Shown here in pieces: positions 22,952 through 34,691 of a stretch of DNA of 64,000 bases. The stretch's first letter is position 1; every line of letters begins with the position of its first letter. A program made the position numbers and the translations under genes. The stretch is from Margaritifera margaritifera (lineage: Eukaryota > Mollusca > Bivalvia > Unionida > Margaritiferidae). The notes beneath the pieces were generated by a model. That model saw nothing but the letters and a program-made list of their open reading frames with translations. It made no database searches and was not told the origin of the DNA. The stretch spans positions 3,615,001-3,679,000 of the forward strand of contig JAQPZY010001525.1 of the NCBI GenBank assembly GCA_029931535.1, read 5' to 3'.

Positions 22952-24718
22952 CTGCATTTGCCATTCAGAGCAATGTGCACCTGGTGTACAATATCAGGCT
23001 GTCTTGAGCTTTTTATTTCAGTATACATGCATTACTTTTTAATCGCATATTTTTGTATTCAGTACATTATACAGTATGATAAATAATCGATCGTATGCCA
23101 CGCGTATAGCTTCAAAGGCGATTCAGAAGATCTGCAGATGTGTTGCTCCTAATGATATTTTTCGAACATTAGGTATGGTGCCCATTTTGTATTTTATATA
23201 ACCTTCCTATGTCATGTCAAGCGATGAACCAAAATGATTGCATTCAGCCTCCATGAAGTTCTACTACAACACTTTGCAATAACCACTCTACATATGGCTG
23301 TATTTAAACACAATTCCTCTGAACTGAAGGCACATAACTGTTTTACGAAATTTAAAGCACCTCATCCATAATATATACTCTTACGCGGACAAGAATAGAA
23401 ACAAAAATAAGGAGTCTCTTTACCAAGGTAATCAATAAATCCGACTGTGTACATCTGCAGGCAAGTGTTCGTACATTGCAATATAATTAAAATATAAAAT
23501 CACTGGCCATGTATGTATTCAATTAGTTATCAGCAACTATGTATCGTTTATAAAATGGAATATACTTTTAGGGTGGTATGTCTTCAATTAAAATTTGGTC
23601 GTACCTGTACAAAACAGTTTTAAAAAATCCACCAGAGCTTCATTCAGGCAGAGGCACAAATATGGCGGATATTTCACATTAATGTATCAAAGATTAAATG
23701 CATGTATGATCAAAAGCTACATACGAGGCTGCGTTCCAGACGGCAGTGTCAAATATAAATATTGTGTGCTTAAAGTTTTGCTTATCATACACATGAAGAA
23801 CGTTCGCGCCTCTGCTAAAAACAACTATAAGCTACTTTAAAACGCTATACTTGATATGGTCATGTATATAGAGAAGTATGGGGTGCAGTCCTATATATTA
23901 TGGTTAAATTTCAAAATTCTTAATTAAGCTGTTTTGGTTCTTTTTTTTTAATTTGAATGTTTTATGAGTATCATTGACAATGACCTTTGTCATCTTCGCT
24001 CCATTTGAAATGTGATTTTTTACATAATTATCCGTTGCTTAACAGGGTCGACGTAATACAAATATTTTAATTATCCTATACTCACCCATGCACCTCAATA
24101 ATGAAGTGAAGGCCGCATCATGATCGCGTCTTTGCTGAATTGTTTATAATTATCTCTGTCACTATCCATTATTTTCATTGATTCCAATGAAACGCAAGTT
24201 CTCCACTATTCAACAACCTGGTATCATTTTGGGTCAAGTCTATTTTCTTCAATAAGTTCTATTTGAATTCATCTAGAGGCACTAGTATCACCAGGGTACT
24301 TTAAATTTGAAGCTGTATCCAAATATAATTTGCAAAATATTAACTGTAAACAAAAGAAACTAAAGCAGTAAGAACCCTGGATCTTGAAAGCAAGTTGTCA
24401 ATTACAATTCAGTCCTTTAGGGATAGTATTTTTCATGCTGTGATAAACGATCTTTCAGATATATGTTAATTGTCCTACATATAAATCATAGTCAACAACG
24501 CTACACATAAATGAACCAAGACACATTCACGACTTTCGCATAGCAAACTTGCTTTCCTTGTCTACGTTAGAATTCATTAAAGCAAAATCTGGCTTCAGAA
24601 GGATCGACTGAGCTAAATATGGTTTAGCTCTACAATAATTACCCGACTAAGTGAATGTATTTAATTGCTATTAGTGTTTTCTTCATTTTTTTTCTTTGAG
24701 CGTCGACTTATATTATAT
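22952..24718. other. Right end of block A without a recognised gene
   Basis: AT-rich sequence matched throughout by 55,910-57,660. A short frame with TRIASKAIQK (near 23,100 and 56,050) is similar in both copies, but its ends differ. No supported gene. Confidence 0.5.
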
Positions 24719-26190
24719 TATAAGAATCATTCAACATAACTTCCTGTTGGTTAGTTCTTAGCACAGGCGTTCACGTTTGTACCCAATTATATAAGTGAAT
24801 GAATAGAAAAACGTTTCATTTGGTTTGAGATTATGTTTCATGCAATATTTCGCACACATCATCTTTTGTACTTTTCTAAAGTACCAATTCTATTCCTGTA
24901 GCTAACATTACTTATCTCTTTGATAGTATAAATGCATAATCATGTACAGTCAGCTGTCGTTACATCGACATTCATGACATCAGAATATTCGGATACCGAC
25001 AAAACATTATGGGAACACAGATTTTCAATTCCAAATTTGATCTTTATAACGGATAATCAGCTCCCTATTCCGACAGAGATTTCCCTTGACAAACACGTAC
25101 ATTTGATATGTATGTTTGATATATTTCTTTTATGATTTTGATCCGTAGAACAACAGTGCCTGGAGGTGTGAACTTGCTGACCCTGATATACTAATTATTA
25201 ACGTATTCTTGTGCTGATGGTTTAGATCCTCTCGAAGACAATTGTTCCTATAAGATAAAATTAAACATGAAGTTAACATCTTTATTTTTGGCTCATTCGT
25301 TCATTCATCTCATGGATATTTGCCAATGATATCAGTGAACGAGAAGAAAGGGAATGAACTCTTCAAAATGAAAAGCATAATCTCTAAAAGGATAAACACG
25401 TTAGAACGGTGAGCTAAATAGAAACGATATTGTGTGTTGCATCGAGTTGTCTTTTTTCGGATGATTGTTTGTTCTTGTTATGTAATTTTTCATATAATGT
25501 TGATTTGTACTGATTATAGCTGACATCAGATTTATAAAAACACCATTACTTCTACACACTAGATACAAATTATAATCAATATAGTGAACAGAATGTTTGA
25601 GAATATGATTACGTTACATTATATTTATAAATGTCGTGTTTGGTTAACTTTGAAACATTAGTCCAAACACATCGCCGACTTTAAGGCAAGGAATAATCAT
25701 TGAAGATATTCTACATTGAAGTGTACTGGCCTACACCTATATAGCTGATTCGTGTATTCCATTAAAGCACAATAAAATATTCAACACTCGGGAAATATAC
25801 ACCCGTCTACACATCCAGTAAGGACGTTTTAGTCAATGCAATACACGGATGCTATGTTTGTATATAACTTATGTTAGCTCCAAAGCTGCACACCGTATAT
25901 ACGATTATATCCCTTTGTGAATAATAATGCAGTTATCCACTCGCCAGACTCAAACATAAGAAGTAGATTTGATATAATTAAACGATAAATGCTCTCTCAA
26001 AGATTATAAACCAAGTTAAGAAACCGGCCTGACAAGTTCAGATCTTGTAACAACAAAATAGTTCCACAGATAGATAGGGAATATTTTAATGGAGACATAA
26101 ACATACGATGCAAATTGAATGAAATAAAACTTCAAGCCTAGTTACTTCAGGCATGTTAAGAAAACAAATCCAAGAGCAAAACAATATATA

Positions 26191-27051
26191 TGTTGTTTTG
26201 TGTGATGTTTATATAATATTATAAATATTTGATGAAATTATAAATGTTTCTTGACTTTAATATTTGCTTAAACTTTAATGGTGTTTATCAGGAAAACATG
26301 TTTAACTATTGTCCTTGAATTAGGTTGTTTACTTAATATTTGAGTTCAAGGATAGTGTTGATAAAAACGTTGTTGATTCAATTTGAGGTCAAGGTTGATT
26401 TTGTTTACAGATAAAACTAAAATTCCCTTTAGAGTTATGTGTCAAAAGTCACACACCATTATTATTCTAGAATATTCTGTCATGTGACCTATCTTTATAT
26501 ATTTACCATCTTTAGTGGACAGTTTTTCAGTTTCAACCTTGCCATCAGTCTTTTAAAGAGCCATTACAGTTGTGGAAAATCATTCCAAATTCTGAGAGAG
26601 GAATTATTTAAAATATTCATTGGATTATAAAAGTGCTCATATACTTTTGGATTTTGAATTGATGATTTTGGGACTTATGTGAACTTATTCAAATATATTT
26701 AGGAGTACTTCATTTTGGCATGTCAGCACATTAAAGACTACTGGCACATCAGGACATTAAAGATCATTGGCACATAAACACATTCAAGGATACAGCCATT
26801 CATTCGGAACATTCGTTCATGAGGAAGATTCATTCACTCGGAACATTCATTTATTCAGAACATTCCAAATTTAGGACTTGTAATTAGAACACTTAGACTT
26901 ATTGGATTCATTGGATTTTAATTCACATTACTGTAAGTGTCTTTTGATTTTTATTTTAATTATCTAGAAATACATTGTTTGTTGAATTTAATGACATTGT
27001 TGGTTTCACTTTCTTTCTGTTACATTTTTCTTAGACAATGGAGTCGTTACA
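26191..27051 (+). mobile_element. Solo LTR of the same family, within block B
   Basis: Begins TGTTG, ends GTTACA, and has a perfect five-base duplication ATATA at 26,186-26,190 and 27,052-27,056. Shared body sequence with 15,507-16,256 includes the GTCATGTGACC segment, a TATATATTTACCAT stretch, and the CTGTAAGTG and GGTTTCACTTTCTTTCTGTT segments. The inverted arm B' lacks it. Confidence 0.8.
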
Positions 27052-27138
27052 ATATATCTTGCATTACATCGCGTAAGATATTATATATCATCTCCTTATG
27101 TTTCAAACTGAAACAAATGCGATGCAAATAAGGATATG

Positions 27139-27291
<153 letters not shown>

Positions 27292-27480
27292 GTGAGAAAG
27301 AGAGAGACCGAGAGAGAGAATTAAAACCAATTGTTATTTCTAGGTACACAAAATTCAATATATCTCTCTTGCATTATATCGCGTAAGAGATTATATATCA
27401 TCTCCCTATGATTCCGACTGAAACATATTTTAGGTGACAATACACATCTTCATGCCTTGAGACACAGCTTTAGATATTAT

Positions 27481-28066
27481 ACAGGTATATTTAAAATACA
27501 AATTTTCCTATATGTATATATATATATATGATCACATGCATAAGCCATTCTCTGCAGTATACTAAGGCCTATAGTTTTATCTGATTATATGTTTCACGTA
27601 CTGAATTTCGGAATAGAAAATTCTTAAACACAGCGTATAGCCACAGGGGTAATTCCTCGCGTTCTATACTTCTTCTCTTTGATTGAGAAGGCCACTTGAA
27701 ATGCCTATCAAATAAGTTACAAGCGGTAAGCAGTATTGATGTCTCAATAACCAGCTTTGAACATAAATGAATAGTTTAAACACAAAACTCAGAGCAACAC
27801 GTCTTTCTTTCAGCGTAGGATTTAAGTATTCGTTTATAGTCAAAATGAAATTTAATTTCTAATAACATAACGGTATCGTCTTAAGTGGAACATTTAAACA
27901 TCAAAGGTGTGAAAAACATGTGCAAAAGAAAATATCATCATCAAGTTCATTACTCGGGCAATCTATACCTACATGGAGCACCCTATAGAAAAATTCGGAC
28001 TATCATCTGAGTAAACCTAGAATGAGCGAATTTAGATATTATACAGGTATATGTAAAATATAAATT

Positions 28067-28116
<50 letters not shown>

Positions 28117-28139
28117 TATGTATATCACATACATTAAAA
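27481..28139. other. Non-coding spacer
   Basis: AT-rich, with (TA)n at 27,515-27,528 and 28,070-28,113. The words TTAGATATTATACAGGTATA occur at 27,471 and again at 28,031, so a short segment is duplicated. No gene seen. Confidence 0.6.
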
Positions 28140-28260
28140 ATAACATGGCTTTTGAAGTGTTAGTATAAAGCAGTTTGATATACCCATAGTATAGGTATAT
28201 CAAATTATGATTTGCCCATTGCGCATAATGATCATGTTTTCATAGCTACTACACTCTCTG
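28140..28260. repeat. Fragment of the palindromic repeat family
   Basis: AGCAGTTTGATATACCCATA and TTTGCCCATTGCGCATAATG match the region at 30,640-30,705. It sits just left of the Crypton pseudogene. Confidence 0.55.
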
Positions 28261-28479
28261 AACTTGGTTATGGATTTTTTTGAATTTTACATTTAAATAT
28301 AAGAAAATAACAAGAACAAAACTGTCATGTTCAATTTTTTATATAAACTAAATTTGTTAAACAAATAAAACCAAACATACTGAGTCCAGGAAATAAATAT
28401 TATTGAACTCCACCCTGTTTCGTCTGGTGTCTCTTGCAATAAATCTGCAAACATTCTGTGCAACTCTGTAGAAAAAAGA

Positions 28480-29780
28480 AAACAATGACATTTGAAAAGG
28501 AGCAAGATGATGAAGCAACCTTCAATCTACTAAACTGTGAGTTAATTGAAGAGTTTGAGAGTGGTATGGCTGAGCAATTTGTAAATGAAATGATCATTTT
28601 GTGTACAAATTTGAGGCTGTCAGTGAAGACATATTTGTACACCATGAGTCTGATGACATATTGAAATTTGTAGAAAGCAGGCAAAATGCAAATACTCTAT
28701 AAAATACACTATTCGATGTAAGGCTTGTGGCTGAATTCTTGCAGTCAAAAAATGAATTCAGAAACTTACAAGAAATTCCCCCATCTGAATTGGTTCAGCA
28801 CATGGCCAGTTTTATACTCAGTGTTAGGAAAAAGATGGATCTGAATTTGAGCCAAACAGGTTAAGAAGCATCATCATCTCCGTTGATCGCTACCTAAATA
28901 TAAAGAAACATGCAAGTACAATAATAAGAGGAAATGACACATATTTTACATTAACAAGGGAAGCTCTTCGGTCAAAGCAAAGAGATTTTAAAAAATTAAA
29001 GGAAAAGGAAATAAACCCAATCGCAGTCAGCCAATCACAGATGAAGAAATAAATGCTTATATAACAAAAAAAACTGACGGGGATACAACCACCTGAAACT
29101 ATTGTTAACACAATGCGGTTTAAAAACTCTGTGCATTTTGGTTTGAGGGGAGTGACTGAACATTAAAATTTGAAATGGGGGATATTATACTAAAAAAAAG
29201 ATGTGAATGGTCAGGAGTACCTTGAACTCAATGAAAGGCAGACAAAAACAAGAACAGGTGACAATGTGAAAGACATCAGCGTCATTAATCCGAAAATGTA
29301 TCAAAACAAAGACATCCACGAGAGAGATCCAGTTGATATATACAAAAGGTATACAAAACTAAGACCAGCATAATTTTGTCAACCAGAAGATCCCTTCTAT
29401 ATTGCGCCCAATACTATGCCGATCACAGCTACAAACCCAAAATTGTTTAGAAAACAAGTCGTCAGAATTAACAAACTAGGATGCATAATGAAAAGAATTA
29501 AGGAAAAAGCAAATAGGACAGAGGGAAAAAAATTAACAAACACCAGTAGCAGTAAGTATCTAATTAAAACGTTACGAGACCATAATATTCCCCCACATGA
29601 TATCATGCAAATTTCTGGCCACAAAAACAAAAATGTACAGTCTATAAATAGCTACTCAAACATCAGTGAAAAACAACAACGGACATACTCCAATTACTGG
29701 AGCAACACCGACCAACCGAGTAATGATGCTGTCAACACCCAAACCCGCAACAAACATATTTCAAACTGCACCGCATAGGA
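28480..29780 (+). pseudogene. Crypton-type tyrosine recombinase (DUF3504-like) pseudogene
   Basis: Plus-strand frames read as one decayed recombinase. Near 28,730 LVAEFLQSKNEFRNLQEIPP and PSELVQHMASFILSV match the N-terminal DNA-binding half of Crypton/DUF3504 proteins. A frameshift near 28,833 leads to FEPNRLRSIIISVDRYLN. From 29,110 MRFKNSVHFGLRGVTEH carries the catalytic Arg region, then LELNERQTKTRTGDNVKD and DIHERDPVDIYKRYTKLRP. The C-terminal part (29,416-29,778) has LIKTLRDHNIPPHDIMQISG followed by HKNKNVQSINSY, where the His and the final Tyr fit the H..Y of tyrosine recombinases. Breaks: TAA at 28,700-28,702, the frameshift near 28,833, stops near 29,050-29,060 and a further stop before 29,380. 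Cryptons move by site-specific recombination; this one cannot make a full enzyme. Confidence 0.82.
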
Positions 29781-30289
29781 CTGTAATATCTCAAGTTCCC
29801 AAACATGTAATATACAATATAATAATATTATCAGCAACCCATTTTATGGATCAAACATCACAATACAGAATATGTTTGTTATGAACATCCCGTAAAACAA
29901 AAATGTAAATGAGATTCCTAATTGGGTCAACTTTTTTCAAAAGTTGACTTCTCATACTTGGGCCCCAGAACCGAAACGCAGGAGAATTATAGAAAGTGAC
30001 ACTCACAGTCAGTAGGAAGAGCGAACTATGGGCAGCCACGACATGAATGAACTGTAATTAGGGTTAAATGTGTTTAATTACCTCTTGTTCCTTCATTATT
30101 TGGAGGTTTCTAACTTCATTCAACATGCCTAGTAGCTCGATGCAAATGACTGTTATGTTACTGTTCATGACACTGAACGCTGCAAATGCGATGTTTGCAT
30201 TTACATTATTAAAACACTTTGAATGTTAAATGACAGCTCATTTAATTTATTAAATACAAAAAAACTATATTAATTAAAACGAATGAAGT

Positions 30290-30730
30290 TTAAATAAAAT
30301 TAATAGTCACTAAAGAACTACTTTTTTGTGCGTACATAAATGAGAGGAGTTGTGAAGAGTTCACTTCCTTCACATTGCACAGTTTATGGCCGTCAGTTTT
30401 ATCTCCCTTTTGAAATGTAAAATACACGAACATTTTATGTAGTATAAATAAAATATATGTATAGCATGACGCTGTACCTTTGATATACCACTCGTTATAT
30501 ATTTTTTACATTAAAAGGAAACGAGGCTTGAAAAATGTATATTACTCGTGATATATCAAATATACAGCGTACATACCATAATATATTCTATATTTATACC
30601 ACATATATTAAAAATAACAAGACTTTTAAAGTGTTGGTATAAAGCAACTTGATATACCAATACTGTTAGTATCTCAAATTGTGATCCGCCCATGGCGCAT
30701 GAAGCTAACCATGGTGTGTTTGTAGTGCTC
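30290..30730. repeat. Palindromic repeat family, unit 1
   Basis: Contains GAGTTCACTTCC...ATAAATAAAATATATGTATAG and then a hairpin in which 30,466-30,520 (CTGTACCTTTGATATACCAC) is complementary to 30,545-30,575 (GATATATCAAATATACAGCG). It is followed by a segment (CAACTTGATATACCAATACT...CGCCCATGGCGCAT) also found at 28,150-28,250. Confidence 0.65.
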
Positions 30731-30859
30731 TCCTTTCTTCGCTTAAACAATCTTTCATGTTTAAATTATAAGTGTGTTTTATATTTATTTCATCAATATG
30801 AATGAAAATAGAAGATAGAAAATAAAAGAATCAGTTTATAAATTTGTAAAGAGAATTGG

Positions 30860-31160
30860 GATTAGCTGCAATATGTACTGAACAACATTTTGTAGAGGAC
30901 ATACTGGGCGGGGATATGACGAGTTCACTCACTCCGTCAATACACAGTTTCCTGTAGTAAATCTTAACTCCGTTGGAAATGCAAGAATGCGTATTTGTAT
31001 GTGATATAAATAAAATATATGTATAGTATGTACGCTGTATCTTTGATATACAACTCGTTGTATAAATTTTACATTAAAAAGAAACTCGACAAGCCTCGTT
31101 TCCTTTTAATTAAAAAAGTATACATCTCGTGGTATATCAATGAAACAGAGTGCATACTAT
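30860..31160. repeat. Palindromic repeat family, unit 2
   Basis: Second copy of the 30,290-30,600 segment, about 570 bases downstream, with the same order of words and its own hairpin (TACGCTGTATCTTTGATATA against TATATCAATGAAACAGAGTGC). A (TA)n(TG)n tract follows immediately. Confidence 0.65.
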
Positions 31161-31167
31161 TCATATG

Positions 31168-31231
<64 letters not shown>

Positions 31232-31721
31232 ACGTGTGTGTGCATGTGTGTGTGTGGATAACATGCAATGATTCGAAAGATAATTGAAAAGACAAAGAGA
31301 ACGAGAATAGGAGAGATCATCAAATATAGGACTAGAAAACAAAACATAGCAGGAAAATAAAAGACGTAAATCTATTTTCAGAAGGGTAGACAAATATGGC
31401 AGTCATCGTTCTTAACAATAGAATAAGCTGTTGACATAAAGATGGTCTGGATAGCACAGAGATAATACACTTTCTTTTCTCGCCTTAGCAGCAAATAAAA
31501 CATGTTATAAACATCTTTTCAATCCTTGTGCTTCATCGGCCAATTTACATCTTTATCTTAGTTTGCCACATAAGCGTTAAAATGCAGCATCGATGGAAAA
31601 TAATCAACTTTATTTTCTGTTTGCAGACCAACTATACAGAATAGCCATCACTCCAAAATACTACCTCTGTAAAAAGCTGCGTAATTTTGATCTGTTTAAA
31701 CTCTTCCTCTCTCTCTCAACA

Positions 31722-32335
31722 TGTATTCTGCATTTGAGTTCAAGGTTTGACTTGTTTACATAACATTTAGTACATAGATCGGAATTTTCCATGGCTTCTG
31801 TGAGAAAATTCACGTACGCAGAGGAAATTTTCCACTAGAGTTACGCATATTCTGGAACCTTCTGTCACCTGACTTATGTTTATATATAGAGATTTTAGTG
31901 GACAATATTTTATTCTTGTTTAAATGGTCAGTCTATGAAATCTATGAAGAATCATTTTAATAATCAGATGTTTATAGTTGTGTTGTAAAATTTCGAAGCA
32001 AATTCAGAGAGATGAATTATTTATTTGAAATATTCATTGGAATTACCAAAAGTGCTCATTCTCATATTGGATTAATACTTGACTTTAGGATTTATGTGAA
32101 TTTATTCAATCAAATTATGGATTACATCATTCAGGCATATCAGAACATTCAATACTACTAGCACATTAGGACATTCAAGACTACTGAAAGTCATTTGGAA
32201 CATTTTATATTTAGGACTTGTGATTAGGGCACTTAGGATTATTGGATTTTTTGGATTTTAATTCACGTTACTGTAAGTCTCTTTTGAATTTTCACCTTAA
32301 TTATCTAGAGATAAATTGCTTGTTTATTTTTTTTT
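31722..32335 (+). mobile_element. Truncated third copy of the solo-LTR family
   Basis: Shares TTTGAGTTCAAGGTTTGACT, the GGACTTGTGATTAG and TTACTGTAAGTC segments, and the ATTATCTAGAGATAAATTG segment with the other two copies. It is more diverged and lacks the terminal bases, so neither end nor a target duplication can be assigned. Confidence 0.7.
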
Positions 32336-32904
32336 ATAGGAAACAGTTTTTAAAAAGACATAAAACAACATCTGTTTTTAAATTTAATCACATGAGTTTT
32401 GGTAAAAGGAAAGTCGGACTCTGTCTAGGTTTAATTGTCCCAAACGAAACAAAAACTACCTACCAATCAATCCAACCATCTACTCACTCAACTACCTATA
32501 GGGGAATCCAACCATCCATCCATCCATTGATCAATTTCTTAACAAGGCCGTAGACACCATTGCCGCTTTGGCTTGAACAAATTTCTTAATGTGAATAAGA
32601 AAAAATACAGTATTCATCTAAAGAGAAAACGATTATCTCCAATTTGCCTCCCGCTGAGTGTATTAACTTTAGCTGACAATTACGTCGCACATACAATAGA
32701 AGGTTATATTAGACCAGGGTACGTCCGCTTCAAGTATTTAACACTTCTTATTACAATGTGTCAAATTCACTTGAGGAGAACGACCAAATTAAATCAGAAT
32801 ACAATAACTAAAGGAACTGCTTTTTTACATAAATACATACTGATCAACTCGACTCCACTTGATTACAATCAGACTTCATCTTACAGACGACTAAAGTGTA
32901 TCAA

Positions 32905-33420
32905 CTAGTATTTATATAAACCGCTAATATTTCTTTAGACCTGTTCAATTCTACTTTGAAACAGGTCATCTAAGTTCATAGCATTTGGAAATAAGTTTCC
33001 AATCTTAAACCTGTTTACATAATACAATACTTTCTTCCTTTAGAAAAACTGTCAATGTCAGGAAGACACGTCTGCAAATATTGATCTACTATAGAATTTG
33101 AAATTTCACTTTAAGATTTATCATAATAATCAAGGAGTTGATTAATCCATATTGATCCGAAACCACAATTATTCAGATTATTTCTAAAGTCTAAAGATAT
33201 CATAACATTCAGCGTGAGCTCTTACAATATGTGTAGTATTTTGAAATGCCCATAACTCGTATCTATAGCTTAATATAGGTGCAATGATTTGATCAAAAAA
33301 CGCCAATTTACACTTTAAAGACAAATTATAAAATTCCAGTTTATAATTCGTATTTTGGTTTTAAAATTTATATGGTTTTTAGCTTCAGAGACAAGATTTT
33401 GAATATTCTTCATAAACCTT
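32905..33420 (-). pseudogene. LINE reverse-transcriptase C-terminal relic
   Basis: On the minus strand LSLKCKLAFFDQIIAPILSY followed by RYELWAF resembles the segment after the reverse-transcriptase thumb of non-LTR retrotransposons (FDK.VAPIL.YG.E.W.F). A later segment, CGFGSIWINQLL then VDQYLQTCLPDIDSFSKGRK, fits the tail of the same proteins. Several stops interrupt it. No endonuclease part or poly(A) tail was identified. Confidence 0.6.
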
Positions 33421-33648
33421 CTATATTTATAAAAAAAATAACTTCGAGAAGCTTATAGCAATTAAATAATACACTGTTGCAGTAATTGGTTAATATGCAT
33501 AAATGTGAGATTCCTAACATTGAAAGCAATCGACGAAAACAACCCATAACTAGAATCCATCATTTCCGCACACAACAACATATAAAATGTGAATTCATCA
33601 CATGTGGTGGACACTTATAAAAGCCTTGAACCCAATAAATACATGAAA

Positions 33649-33722
<74 letters not shown>

Positions 33723-34691
33723 AATCAATTAATCAGTAAACAAAATGTCGTTTCCTCCAAATAATTTTCATTGAACGCATAAAGTGCCGATCAGAGGCGA
33801 CTTTAGTGCAGTATCATCTAAATATGTGTATGAATTTTCGGATGCTTGGAAGGTGAAAGATTGTCATACAGTTACATCTATCGACAAAATTGTGTTGGTT
33901 TAAAATAAATCAATGTGCCTTAAGGTCTGAAGCCATCCTTGTACATACTGTGAAAAATTTCGACAAGATAGTAGATACCGAATTAATGAAAGGAATTATT
34001 CTAAATAACACATATATGTTAATTCATTTCTGTCCAGTGATAGTGATTTTATATGAGAAATTTTTGCATATTAATGTTCTCTGAGTGTCAATGTATACAG
34101 GTATTAATTGTTAGGTACACATATACAAGAGCTATGTATTCTATAGTCTGTTTACATAATTTTAAATGAGCCGATCGTTTTGCCGATTAACCTATAAGGC
34201 AACGAAATGTCTTGTTGATCATCTTACGGTGTCGACAGTACGATCTTGTCAACGAAATATCTCTTTTGACGATGTGACGGTGCCCGAAAACGTTCATATT
34301 TATGGTACATGGTGCGGCGGATATTTGTACTAGGCACATAGTCTGTAAAACGTCTTACAACATATACAGTTATTTCAACACATATACCGAATTTTCACTG
34401 TATATATTTTATGTATGTAACTCAAAACATTTGACATTATCGCCATCAGCACTCTCATTATCATTATCGATCACTATTGTTATTATTATTATTATTATTA
34501 TTGACACACCCGATAATAACATCACTGTCTTGATCACAATGTCAGTGAAATACACATTTTAAACAGTAAATATGACTTCTCAATAGGTATTACTCCTCTT
34601 GTCAAATTACAACAGAGTGATGATCTATTTTTGTATTTCTGAGGAAAGTCCATTTTTATTTGCTTATTTATTTATTTAGCTATTTAGCTAT
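33421..34691. other. Non-coding spacer left of A'
   Basis: AT-rich, with one (TA)n tract and a short (TTA)n at 34,477-34,501. Small open frames at 33,890 and 34,302 have no recognisable features. No gene seen. Confidence 0.55.
33652..33719. repeat. (TA)n microsatellite
   Basis: About 34 units in the spacer between the duplicate blocks; no gene nearby. Confidence 0.97.

Noticed and set aside
24932..25135. 67-codon frame in block B
   Set aside because: The inverted copy at 59,626-59,811 breaks this frame after about 35 codons and no motif is recognisable.
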